Assembly: GCA_035319765.1 (NCBI GenBank)
Contig: DATHCB010000053.1
Coordinates: forward strand, 1 to 23,384
Direction: 5' to 3'
Length of the DNA stretch: 23,384 bases
From: DATHCB01 sp035319765
GTDB lineage: Archaea > Thermoproteota > Bathyarchaeia > Bathyarchaeales > SOJC01
Shown piece by piece: positions 9,109-15,276 of the stretch. Every line of letters begins with the position of its first letter. Position 1 is the first letter of the stretch. Under the pieces are notes generated by a model. The model was not told the origin of the DNA. It was given only the letters and a program-made list of their open reading frames with translations, and did no database searches. Made by a program: the position numbers and the translations under genes.

Positions 9109-10128
9109 TTGACTAGTGAGCATAAAAGATACAAAAAACCTCCGAAACTTCCAAGAAAACGATTGTACGCCATAATTGCTGCAAGTCTCGTAGTGGTCTC
9201 TATTCTTGCAGTTTACTCCTTCGGGGGGCAACCCAGCAGCGGTGGCAGCAGCGAGCCTAAGGCAGCCATAATTGACCAACTAAGTTCCACGGAAGAATTC
9301 ACCAACACGACATTCGTAACGATGGCAACTGACATTCTAACGGCCGCGGGATATCAAGTCACATATTACAAAGGATCAGACGTCAACGTAAATTTCTACC
9401 AGACACTCCCGAGAGATGGATACAAACTACTAATATTCAGAGTGCACTCTGCCCTGCGCCTGGAAAACTCCACGACTAACGCCCTCACCGCACCATTAGA
9501 TTTCTTCACATCCGAAAATTACAGCCTTGAGACGCATGTGCAAATGCAAGAATTCAATCAGCTTGACATCGTAATGTACAATCAGACTAGTACAACTCGA
9601 TATTTCGGAATAAATCCCAATTTTGTCATGGACGCCATGGAGGGGAATTTTCAGGGCTCTACAATAATTTTAGAGGGCTGTAATGGCTTGGACGGACTCG
9701 GTCGTTCCGAAACGATGCTCGAAGCATTGATTTACCGAGGCGCCAGGGCCATTATAGGTTGGAATGCTTCCGTGAGCATGGACCACGCAGACACCGCTAC
9801 GCTGGGCCTTCTTAACCAACTGCTTGTAGACAACCAGACAGTAGGGGAAGCAATAAACGCCACGACCAATGAAATCGGACCTGATTCTGGTTATAATAAC
9901 CATTTATTGTACTATCCATCAAGGACCCTTGGTTGCGGAAACAACACGGTTGGCGACTACAAAATTCAAAGTGTTTTGAACTCTACTCCCACAGGAGCTA
10001 GTTACGCGGGCTCGCTCTCTCTAACAAATGAAGGTGTTCTAATCGTGCCCCTGCTTTTATCTGCCAATGGGCTATGTGTTTTTCGAAAGTCTAGAAGGAA
10101 GACTTCTTTAGTTTCTCATAATGTTTAG
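9109..10128 (+). CDS. Membrane-tethered caspase/CHAT-like (clan CD-like) protein
   Basis: The 339-residue protein has a basic N terminus (KRYKKPPKLPRKR), one transmembrane helix (about residues 18-38), then a Gly/Ser linker and an ectodomain. Strand-like segments lead to LLIFRVHSA with His113 and to TIILEGCNG with Cys191. After that comes RGARAIIGW and a D-A-D-T-ATLGLLNQLLVDNQTVGEAI helix. This order closely matches the His/Cys dyad and the GARAV...LL...AL pattern of CHAT, gingipain and other caspase-fold peptidases. That assignment is inference from motif order, not a search. A weak second hydrophobic segment (GVLIVPLLLSANGLCVF) followed by RKSRRK may anchor the C terminus. The start is TTG 9109; no in-frame alternative lies between it and the TAG at 9079, and the Shine-Dalgarno is poor. 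Its 3' end overlaps the convergent DUF5752 gene by 38 bp. Substrate unknown; proximity to two surface proteins suggests it processes or anchors them. Confidence 0.7.
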   Translation: MTSEHKRYKKPPKLPRKRLYAIIAASLVVVSILAVYSFGGQPSSGGSSEPKAAIIDQLSSTEEFTNTTFVTMATDILTAAGYQVTYYKGSDVNVNFYQTLPRDGYKLLIFRVHSALRLENSTTNALTAPLDFFTSENYSLETHVQMQEFNQLDIVMYNQTSTTRYFGINPNFVMDAMEGNFQGSTIILEGCNGLDGLGRSETMLEALIYRGARAIIGWNASVSMDHADTATLGLLNQLLVDNQTVGEAINATTNEIGPDSGYNNHLLYYPSRTLGCGNNTVGDYKIQSVLNSTPTGASYAGSLSLTNEGVLIVPLLLSANGLCVFRKSRRKTSLVSHNV

Positions 10129-10426
10129 AAACAGTAAGAAAGAGGTTGTCGCGAAGTTCGTTGCCCAAAGGCTTCGATTGCTGCAACTTCCTGATCTCAT
10201 CCGATAAGGCCTTATCTTCGAGTGTTCCTTCAACCCACCTCTGAAAGTCACCCCGGTAGAGATGAAACTCCAAGGACTTGGCGTTCACTTCGAGGATTTT
10301 CTTTACAAATTCCTCCATAGACTCAGCGCTCACGCCTGTGTAGTTTCCGATTGATGTGAAAAAGTAGAACGCATTCTCTCTCGGCAATTTCCTGAGGATT
10401 CTTTGGGCTGATTTGAAGGTTATCAT
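10091..10426 (-). CDS. DUF5752 family protein
   Basis: The 111-residue soluble protein contains the block FFTSIGNYTGVSAESMEEFVKKI...KSLEFHLYRGDFQRWVEGTL, which I recognise as the archaeal DUF5752 signature (from memory, not a search). Its biochemical function is unknown. Homologous domains are small and acidic and lack obvious catalytic residues. The longest frame starts at ATG 10453. I place the start at ATG 10426 because GGAGG (complement of 10433-10437) lies 6 nt upstream and a - strand TATA box (10460-10468) predicts initiation near 10439, downstream of the longer start. It lies just downstream of the Lrp/AsnC gene on the same strand but appears to have its own promoter. Its 3' end overlaps the convergent clan-CD-like gene by 38 bp. 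Confidence 0.8.
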   Translation of the reverse strand: MITFKSAQRILRKLPRENAFYFFTSIGNYTGVSAESMEEFVKKILEVNAKSLEFHLYRGDFQRWVEGTLEDKALSDEIRKLQQSKPLGNELRDNLFLTVSKHYEKLKKSSF

Positions 10427-10459
10427 CAAATTCCTCCGCGTGTAGTTAATCATTTTTCA

Positions 10460-10468
10460 CTTATAAAA
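10460..10468 (-). promoter_or_regulatory. TATA box for the DUF5752 gene
   Basis: Read on the - strand the element is TTTTATAAG, centred about 25 bp before position 10439. It lies in the 51-bp gap before the revised start and supports separate transcription from the Lrp gene. Confidence 0.55.
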
Positions 10469-10477
10469 GTAACGTGT

Positions 10478-10963
10478 TTACTTCAGACCCTTGATAAGGA
10501 ATTCGCCTTCTTTAAATTTCTTGGTCACGATCGACGTACGAATTCGCAAAACTCCTGTGAGGGGCACGATTTTCTGAGCTATGAAATCATGGAGCTTCTC
10601 CTGATCCTCAGCTACCACCTTCGCAATAATTAACAACTCTTCCGAGAGCGAAGTGTCAACCTCGACGGCTTCCTTCATTCCAGCCAACTTCTTCGCCACC
10701 GCTTCGATTTCTTTCGGATCCGCAAAAACTGTCATGATAGCTGTGACAGGCTTTCTGCCAATTCTCTCAAGATCGACCGCAACCGTATATTTTTTTATCA
10801 CGCCCTGCTCTTCCATCCTTTTTATTCTTTCATAGATGGTCGAATGGGCGACCTCCAGCTGCCTTCCCATTTTGGTGTAAGTCAAGTTGGCATTTGATTG
10901 AAGAAGCTGAAGAATGCTCCAATCCAACTCGTCCAGAGTTATGGTGTCACTTCGAACCTTCAT
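10478..10963 (-). CDS. Lrp/AsnC family transcriptional regulator
   Basis: The 161-residue protein has the two-domain Lrp layout. An N-terminal helix-turn-helix (about residues 10-60: LDELDWSILQLLQSNANLTYTKMGRQLEVAHSTIYERIKRMEEQGVIKKY) is followed by a RAM/AsnC ligand-binding domain (about 70-150: PVTAIMTVFADPKEIEAVAKKLAGMKEAVEVDT...LLIIAKVVAEDQEKLHDFIAQKIVPLTGV). Proteins of this family form dimers and octamers that bind amino acids or other small effectors and often repress their own gene. Effector and regulon cannot be read from sequence. The upstream 285 bp contain dyads and a repeated 12-mer that could be binding sites. The ATG at 10963 is the natural start; a weak AT-rich box (about 11001-11008) could be its TATA element. 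Confidence 0.93.
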   Translation of the reverse strand: MKVRSDTITLDELDWSILQLLQSNANLTYTKMGRQLEVAHSTIYERIKRMEEQGVIKKYTVAVDLERIGRKPVTAIMTVFADPKEIEAVAKKLAGMKEAVEVDTSLSEELLIIAKVVAEDQEKLHDFIAQKIVPLTGVLRIRTSIVTKKFKEGEFLIKGLK

Positions 10964-11248
10964 GCGAACGACCCTATCGGAGTAACTACATCACTACTCT
11001 TAATTATTAGAGTTTGCTGTCAAAAATTTGCAGGTTTTATTGCGAAATTTCGACAAACTTCTACCAAAAACCAACATAAAAAATGCATAACCCTATCGGA
11101 GAAGTGCAGCCTGCACGTAACGAATTTCTTCATTTTTCCAAAATTATGCCAAATTTACGAAAATTTCGCGGAAATTCATGTCCGATATACTTAAATCATC
11201 TGGAAGATCCCATATAGACAATTGTTCTAGAAGAAAGGGGAAACCTTC
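10964..11248. promoter_or_regulatory. Divergent intergenic region with dyads and a repeated 12-mer
   Basis: The region lies between the leftward Lrp gene and the rightward orphan gene at 11249. It contains a direct repeat accctatcggag at 10971-10982 and 11090-11101, a perfect palindrome CGAAATTTCG at 11043-11052, and its one-base-longer relative CGAAAATTTCG at 11158-11168. It also contains GTGCAG-C-CTGCAC at 11104-11116. No open frame here looks coding. Lrp-type regulators bind several short dyads in series, so these may be operators; that is inference. Confidence 0.55.
11187..11196 (+). promoter_or_regulatory. Candidate TATA box for the gene at 11249
   Basis: The element tacttaaat predicts a start near 11217. 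A Shine-Dalgarno (aaagggg, 11234-11240) follows, 8 nt before the ATG. Confidence 0.4.
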
Positions 11249-11710
11249 ATGTCAACCCTACTGAGTATTCCTCGAATCTGGGAGTTGTTAAGGCGCTTCA
11301 AGGAATCGTGCGAGCGCAAAGGTTGGAGATCTGACGAAGAGGAAGATTGGATCCGGCTGGACCATGAGTTTCACGACTTTGTCTGGGTCAGGAACGTACA
11401 ACCTTCGACGTTCAGAAGGGTCATGCAGAATCCTAGATGCACGATTCACGACGGACTTTCATACCGCATAGTTAACGCCTCTTACGTTGCTTGGCTCTTC
11501 CAGAAGTCACCCTCGAACGCCGTTTTCCAAGCGATATCGAACGACCCAAAACTACGCTCAAGAACGGCACTATATGACTTCAGCCAGGTTTACCAAGGAA
11601 ACCCAACATGTCTGAAATTAAACGCTACTAGGAGCCAGGTGTTCAGTGAATTTGAGCGTTTTCTCTCCGAGAATTTGGGGATTACGTTTAAAGCCTCAGA
11701 CAAACCATAA
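11249..11710 (+). CDS. Uncharacterised protein
   Basis: The 153-residue protein is soluble, with no signal peptide or membrane helix and no family that I recognise. The N-terminal half is charged and helical (WELLRRFKESCERKGWRSDEEEDWIRLDHEFHDFVWVRNV). The middle contains FRRVMQNPRCTIHDGLSYRIVNASYVAWLFQKSP, and the rest is Ser/Asn/Phe rich. The reading frame is well supported: a clear Shine-Dalgarno (aaagggg) 8 nt before ATG 11249, a TATA-like element at the right distance, and amino-acid use typical of a real protein. The next gene on the same strand begins 69 bp later, so the two could be co-transcribed. It is divergent from the Lrp/AsnC gene, a position often held by targets of local regulators. 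Confidence 0.7.
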   Translation: MSTLLSIPRIWELLRRFKESCERKGWRSDEEEDWIRLDHEFHDFVWVRNVQPSTFRRVMQNPRCTIHDGLSYRIVNASYVAWLFQKSPSNAVFQAISNDPKLRSRTALYDFSQVYQGNPTCLKLNATRSQVFSEFERFLSENLGITFKASDKP

Positions 11711-11779
11711 GCATGCAGATTTGAGAAATTCGTAAGACTTGATAACCACCTCGTTCTAATATGCAGCGAGGCCTACGCA

Positions 11780-12397
11780 ATGTCGACTCAGGAAAAGGTC
11801 AGTGATGAAAAGATCAAGAAATTGGCCGATTTTCGCCAACGACTTGAAAAAAGAGTCGAGGAAGTGACTGCGGAGTTAGAAGAGCTGTTAGTTCTACTAG
11901 AGTTCGCTGATGCCACCTTGGTGGAGAAGGGCTTCAGACGCGCCGAACCCAAACAGCCAGCTATTCAGGAAACCATGCTCCCATTAAATACTGCCGAGTT
12001 TTCTACGAAGGTCGTCATTCCTTCGATTGTCGAGCGTGAGACCACCATACCCTTAAGAAGCGAGACGGGCGAACTGCTGGCGAATGCACACATTGGAGAG
12101 GGCTCCTTACGCGTTATCTTGGCTGAAGACAAAGAGTTTAACGTGAACACCCCACCATTCCTTCAGTTTCTCGTGGAGCGGGTTCTCGCCAAGATGGAAG
12201 ACAAAGACCGCCGAGCTGCCGCGTTGGGCGAACTAGAGCCTGACAAAATGTTCTCCTTCAAAATTGTCCAAGACGGAGGCATCGTAAAAGAAATATCTAT
12301 CGAGAACACCTCAGAGGAGCGAACGCGCGAGTTGAAATCTACTATCCGCTGGACTTTAGAAAAAATGTTTGAAAAACCAAAGTCTCCGGATGCCTGA
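11780..12397 (+). CDS. Uncharacterised coiled-coil protein
   Basis: The 205-residue protein begins with a charged helical segment (residues about 8-48, DEKIKKLADFRQRLEKRVEEVTAELEELLVLLEFADATL) that should form a coiled coil. A low-complexity linker (about 55-85) follows. Then comes a compact alpha/beta domain: TTIPLRSETGELLANAHIGEGSLRVILAEDKEFNVNTPPFLQFLVERVLAKMEDKDR...FSFKIVQDGGIVKEISIENTSEERTRELKSTIRWTLEKMFEK. I recognise no catalytic motif and assign no function. The composition (long coiled coil plus a binding domain) suggests a scaffold or regulatory protein. The start ATG 11780 is preceded by a modest Shine-Dalgarno (gcgagg, 11766-11771). No separate promoter is obvious in the 69-bp gap after the preceding gene, which favours co-transcription. 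Confidence 0.72.
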   Translation: MSTQEKVSDEKIKKLADFRQRLEKRVEEVTAELEELLVLLEFADATLVEKGFRRAEPKQPAIQETMLPLNTAEFSTKVVIPSIVERETTIPLRSETGELLANAHIGEGSLRVILAEDKEFNVNTPPFLQFLVERVLAKMEDKDRRAAALGELEPDKMFSFKIVQDGGIVKEISIENTSEERTRELKSTIRWTLEKMFEKPKSPDA

Positions 12398-12684
12398 GAA
12401 GATCACTTAACGTTCTTTTTCAACTTCCCTCGAATCATCATACTTTTCACTCCATTTGTGCTACCATAGATTTCAGTCATCCATGAAGGAAACGCCAAGG
12501 GTTGATTCGTCTTCCTTTTTCTGGTGGCATTTGCTCTCGCTCTTTTATCTTTCGACTACAAGGGAGCCAGCATCAAATGAGGAAAGAATCAAAACAGCCA
12601 ATAGTGAACAAGAATCCAGTTGGACAAAACGAGAATGACCAAAATTACGGCATGTCTTTTAGTGGGTTTAGTTTAATGAATCCG
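12398..12684. other. Intergenic region between convergent genes
   Basis: No confidently coding frame is seen. T-rich stretches near 12415-12421 could terminate the preceding gene. One frame at about 12508-12579 would encode a membrane-helix-like stretch (FVFLFLVAFALALLSFDYKGASIK), but it lacks a start codon in frame after TGA except GTG. It could be the remnant of a small membrane protein broken by a frameshift; this is weak. Confidence 0.3.
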
Positions 12685-13032
12685 CTATTCTCTATCCTTT
12701 TCCCGATCTTCATCAAGAATCGAGACCTTTGTTATTGTTTTCACGTATTCATCCACAGACTTTGAAACATTCCATTGAGTCGTATCAACGACTTTCTTCT
12801 TAAGAGAATACTGTGCAGAGGTTCTCCTGTCCTCATTCACGAGAAGATAAACAATCAGTATCGCTGGCAGGACTAAAACGGATAAAGGACTAACAGCGAT
12901 CATAAGCCAAATTTGAAGTATAAAATACAAGCCGAAACCGACCATAAGCCAAATCCACTTTGAAGTGAGAACGGCGCCAGTAATGCCGAAAGCATCCTTC
13001 ATGAAATCAATGAAATCTCGCACCGCACCCAT
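12685..13032 (-). CDS. Small membrane protein with two predicted helices
   Basis: The 115-residue protein has a short amphipathic N terminus (MGAVRDFIDFMKDAFG). Two hydrophobic segments follow (about residues 26-46, WIWLMVGFGLYFILQIWLMIAV, and 49-66, LSVLVLPAILIVYLLV). A charged, probably cytoplasmic C-terminal tail of about 49 residues completes it. I recognise no family. The start ATG 13032 is supported by a - strand TATA box at 13065-13073, giving a leader of only about 12 nt with little Shine-Dalgarno. Hydrophobic pattern and charge distribution make coding likely. No function can be inferred. Confidence 0.65.
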   Translation of the reverse strand: MGAVRDFIDFMKDAFGITGAVLTSKWIWLMVGFGLYFILQIWLMIAVSPLSVLVLPAILIVYLLVNEDRRTSAQYSLKKKVVDTTQWNVSKSVDEYVKTITKVSILDEDREKDRE

Positions 13033-13064
13033 ACTCGCACCAGTATTGTCAATATAACAAGAGG

Positions 13065-13073
13065 CATATATAG
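13065..13073 (-). promoter_or_regulatory. TATA box for the small membrane protein gene
   Basis: The - strand element CTATATATG is centred 37 bp before the ATG at 13032, predicting initiation near 13044 and an almost leaderless mRNA. Confidence 0.5.
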
Positions 13074-13404
13074 TCTTTTGATGCCGACTTCTTTTCCGAC
13101 CTTTTGCTTAACAACCCAGTTTTGTCCTAATAGGCTTCGTGATCTCGCTCTTTTCGAAAACACAACAGTCTCGAACACTTCAACTATCACGCCTCTACCG
13201 AAACTGCCCGGCAACCTCTGCGTTTGCTTGAAAGGCTAAGCCAAACCTAGCTAACCATGTTCACAGATTTTTCCTTTGCTTAAACGCTCGAGCACCATCT
13301 CGGTTTACTATCTTCGTCTTAATTAGAAAGTGCACACAATTAATTTTGCCAGTCACGAGAGTAGTATGCAAAGCTCTACGCGTCCTGCCTTTCTCGTGGA
13401 TTGA
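13074..13404. other. Intergenic region, no gene seen
   Basis: About 330 bp separate the divergent membrane-protein and zinc-ribbon genes. No tRNA-like cloverleaf, CRISPR unit or convincing reading frame was found. A - strand open frame (12999-13214) runs through the membrane-protein promoter and looks incidental. Confidence 0.4.
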
Positions 13405-13412
13405 TTTTTATA
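13405..13412 (+). promoter_or_regulatory. TATA box for the small zinc-ribbon gene
   Basis: TTTTTATA predicts initiation near 13434. That is downstream of the longest start (ATG 13423) and upstream of the in-frame TTG at 13453. Confidence 0.5.
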
Positions 13413-13452
13413 TCTCTCTCATATGCTCTTTCACAACAGGACTTGCGATTAC

Positions 13453-13701
13453 TTGACCAAACCATTATTATGTAGACTACGAATGCACAAATGGCAAAAT
13501 TATGGCAAGGAAATACAGATTTTTTGGCAAGAGCCAGGTTTCGTTTACGGGATGACGACAAAGAGCAAGGTCGTGAACGAAAAGCGTCGATGCTTACGTT
13601 GTGGCATAGAACTCAGGCGCAAATTATCGACCAACCCTGACGGAACCCTCGCAAGCATCGGTTGGCTACCTGATAAGGGGAATCACACATCTACAGAATA
13701 G
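13453..13701 (+). CDS. Small zinc-ribbon protein (DUF1660-like)
   Basis: From TTG 13453 the protein has 82 residues and begins MTKPLLCRLRMHKW. From ATG 13423 it would have ten more. I prefer TTG because the TATA box at 13405-13412 predicts initiation near 13434, and because small C-x-x-x-x-H zinc proteins of the DUF1660 kind typically begin with a short hydrophobic stretch and CRL-x-x-H-K-W. Likely zinc ligands are Cys7 and His12 plus Cys47 and Cys50 (RRCLRCG). The C terminus (ELRRKLSTNPDGTLASIGWLPD) is basic then acidic. Similar proteins are often phage-derived or host orphans with unknown function. Zinc binding is a confident inference; family membership is moderate. Confidence 0.62.
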   Translation: MTKPLLCRLRMHKWQNYGKEIQIFWQEPGFVYGMTTKSKVVNEKRRCLRCGIELRRKLSTNPDGTLASIGWLPDKGNHTSTE

Positions 13702-13963
13702 GGTTTGGTAACTTATTCGTTTTGAGATTGTGAAATAAGATCGCAGATGTTTTTCCCCGGAAGACAGTGAGAATCAAATCGAATGAGTGCAACGTACACA
13801 CTGAAAGGGCGTTTCAAGAACGGAAAAGGATATGGCTAATCTTTGCCTTGACTATGTCTAACGAAGGCTTTCCTGATAATTGGACGATATGAACCGAAGT
13901 AAGTGAAAAGCAATGTGGACACCAACTAAAATTCATCTTTTTACTTATCTGAGCTTCATAAAG
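13702..13963. other. Intergenic region, no gene supported
   Basis: A short frame at 13783-13839 (MSATYTLKGRFKNGKGYG) is too small and lacks a Shine-Dalgarno. Nothing else coding or structural was recognised on either strand. Confidence 0.35.
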
Positions 13964-13971
13964 TTATAAAG
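13964..13971 (+). promoter_or_regulatory. TATA box upstream of the acidic micro-ORF
   Basis: TTATAAAG predicts initiation near 13992, about 38 nt before the micro-ORF's ATG and at the edge of its leader hairpins. Confidence 0.55.
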
Positions 13972-13988
13972 AGTGGGAATTTAGAATC

Positions 13989-14023
13989 GCTTCTCGAAGC
14001 TTTTTGCTTCCTTAAGGAGGCAA
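13989..14023 (+). promoter_or_regulatory. Possible leader RNA switch sequestering the ribosome binding site
   Basis: Four segments can pair in exclusive ways: GCTTC (13989-13993), GAAGC (13996-14000), TTGCTTCC (14004-14011) and GGAGGCAA (14016-14023). Segment 3 pairs with segment 4 through 8 bp (one G-T) around a TTAA loop, burying the GGAGG ribosome binding site. Alternatively segment 2 pairs with the GCTTC part of segment 3 across a TTTTT loop, leaving GGAGG free. Segment 1 can pair with segment 2, though it may lie at or before the predicted transcription start. The pairing is visible; a regulatory role is inference. Confidence 0.45.
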
Positions 14024-14029
14024 TTTGAT

Positions 14030-14113
14030 ATGGAAGAATGGGACGAAGAAAACGAAACGAATGAAGAAACTGAAGAATGGAATGAAGACGAGGAAACTGA
14101 AGAAGAAATCTAA
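14030..14113 (+). CDS. 27-residue highly acidic micro-ORF
   Basis: The frame encodes 27 residues. Seventeen are Glu or Asp and none is Lys, Arg or His; two Trp are spaced 13 apart in the similar units EEWDEENETN and EEWNEDEETE. Expression signals are unusually good for such a short frame: a TATA box at 13964, a full Shine-Dalgarno (aaggagg, 14014-14020) 9 nt before ATG 14030, and a TAA stop. It could be a real microprotein (a DNA-mimic-like or protein-binding acidic peptide), a leader peptide, or part of a small RNA. No family known to me. Confidence 0.5.
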   Translation: MEEWDEENETNEETEEWNEDEETEEEI

Positions 14114-14403
14114 GTAGTTGAATCTAAGCACTCGAGAAATCTCTAATCCTTCCATTTTTCTGTACAATTCTCAATTAATCAGATCCTCAGTTATATGTCC
14201 AGTCTAACGAGATGACATTACTTGGCATTCTAGGGTACATTTTTATTCGGCTTCAGTTCTTGAATTTGAGTGATACTCGTATCCAAATTTCGCGATATGA
14301 GGCGAGTCTGATCGCGTTTCTTTCCTTCACCCGCATGGCCAGATTAAGCTTCGAAAAGTCTCGAATCGTCTTCTCAAAGCATCGCTATTTCCAGACTCAG
14401 AAA
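14114..14403. other. Intergenic region, no gene supported
   Basis: A T-run at about 14153-14160 could end the micro-ORF transcript. Open frames here have poor composition and no ribosome binding site. Confidence 0.3.
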
Positions 14404-14538
14404 TCAGGCTTTTTGTGTTCGAGGCATTATCATTGTCCTACATTCTTCTTTCTCAGAGTCTTGTTTTTTCTCCATCAAGATTAAGCCCTTGCAACCACAA
14501 TCCAGACACACATGCTTTCTAGGAAAAAGCGCGCGCAA
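14404..14538 (-). CDS. Candidate 44-residue Cys-rich peptide
   Basis: Reading the - strand from TTG 14538 gives MRALFPRKHVCLDCGCKGLI... then a charged tail with one more Cys. HVCLDCGC resembles half a zinc ribbon. An in-frame TGA lies two codons upstream, so it cannot be longer. No Shine-Dalgarno or TATA box is evident. It could be a small zinc-binding peptide, the end of a degraded gene, or chance. Confidence 0.25.
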   Translation of the reverse strand: MRALFPRKHVCLDCGCKGLILMEKKQDSEKEECRTMIMPRTQKA

Positions 14539-14674
14539 AAATCAGAACTGGCGCCAATTCCAGTTTTGGGCTTCTGCATCATGGACAACGCTTAATCGTA
14601 CCCTTCCTCTACTTCAGGTCCCTAATTACAGCGCGCAGATCTTGGAACGCGCCCTAGTACTTTCTTCGTAAAGC

Positions 14675-14986
14675 CTACTGAATTTCAACATTTTCCTGCG
14701 GATACCCCAATTGCTGCACGAGAAAACTGCGTGCCCTATCGCGCTGATCGCCCTGCAACATGATCTGTTCGTTCTTCGCAGTGCCACCGCAAGCGCAATA
14801 GGTTTTCATTTTTTGTGCCAACCTGCCCAGATCTTGATCTTTGCTATTGATGCCATCAATTATGGTCATTGGTCTGCCGAATTTTCTCGTCTCCAAACGA
14901 ACTCGAATGCGCTGCTGTTCCTTGCTAATTTCGCCGCATGCACAAATCTCTCGAGGTAGCCCGCATGTTGGACAAATATCCGCCAT
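14675..14986 (-). CDS. Translation initiation factor aIF1 (SUI1 homologue)
   Basis: The 103-residue protein has the archaeal aIF1 layout: an N-terminal Cys cluster (ADICPTCGLPREICAC; Cys5, Cys8, Cys15, Cys17), then the SUI1 fold (RIRVRLETRKFGRPMTIIDGI...DLGRLAQKMKTYCACGGTAKNEQIMLQGDQRDRARSFLVQQLGYPQENVEI). It binds the small ribosomal subunit near the P site and helps select the start codon. ATG 14986 was chosen over ATG 15007 because family members begin M-x-x-I-C-P-x-C-G-L-P. The - strand TATA box at 15017-15023 also predicts initiation near 14995, downstream of the longer start. The leader would be about 9 nt. Confidence 0.95.
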   Translation of the reverse strand: MADICPTCGLPREICACGEISKEQQRIRVRLETRKFGRPMTIIDGINSKDQDLGRLAQKMKTYCACGGTAKNEQIMLQGDQRDRARSFLVQQLGYPQENVEIQ

Positions 14987-15016
14987 TGTACTCAAAAAGA
15001 TAAACACGAGGCGGGG

Positions 15017-15023
15017 TATATAA
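15017..15023 (-). promoter_or_regulatory. TATA box for aIF1
   Basis: The - strand reads TTATATA within gaaagtcttatatacc, with a purine-rich BRE-like flank upstream. It decides the start of aIF1 at 14986. Confidence 0.65.
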
Positions 15024-15246
15024 GACTTTCAACGTCAAATCGACATAGGCGAAATAGGACCATGGTACAAACGAAATCACAATTCGTATCCTGATCCAAA
15101 AAAAAGAGGTGACTCGACTCCAAACGATGAGTTAACAGAGAAATTCCCCTTGAAGAGCCGTGAAGGGCTAATTCGCACGAGCGCTTAGCTCAGGAAGGCC
15201 TGCACTTACGAAGACAGTGGCTACTACATTTCGCGCGCGCTCAGGC

Positions 15247-15258
15247 ACAAAAAGAGAA
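15247..15258 (-). terminator. T-rich terminator after the RNR gene
   Basis: On the - strand TTTCTCTTTTTG begins about 19 nt after the RNR stop codon, matching archaeal U-tract termination. The rest of the gap to the aIF1 promoter (about 15024-15246) shows no gene. A tRNA-like TAGCTCAGG at 15186-15194 has no matching T-arm. Confidence 0.5.
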
Positions 15259-15276
15259 AGTACGGATGCAAGTGCT

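Noticed and set aside
12502..12765. + strand open frame overlapping the end of the membrane-protein gene, with a possible ATGA junction at 12576-12580
   Set aside because: It lacks a Shine-Dalgarno, overlaps a better-supported gene by 81 bp, and its putative upstream partner has no proper start codon.
12999..13214. - strand 71-residue frame
   Set aside because: It runs through the TATA box of the membrane-protein gene and overlaps its N terminus in another frame.
14212..14671. Two + strand open frames in the gap before aIF1
   Set aside because: Aromatic- and Ser-rich translations without domain pattern, ribosome binding site or promoter.
15178..15245. tRNA-like stretch (TAGCTCAGG, with GC-rich ends)
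   Set aside because: No T-arm GTTCRANYC consensus and no consistent anticodon stem could be drawn.
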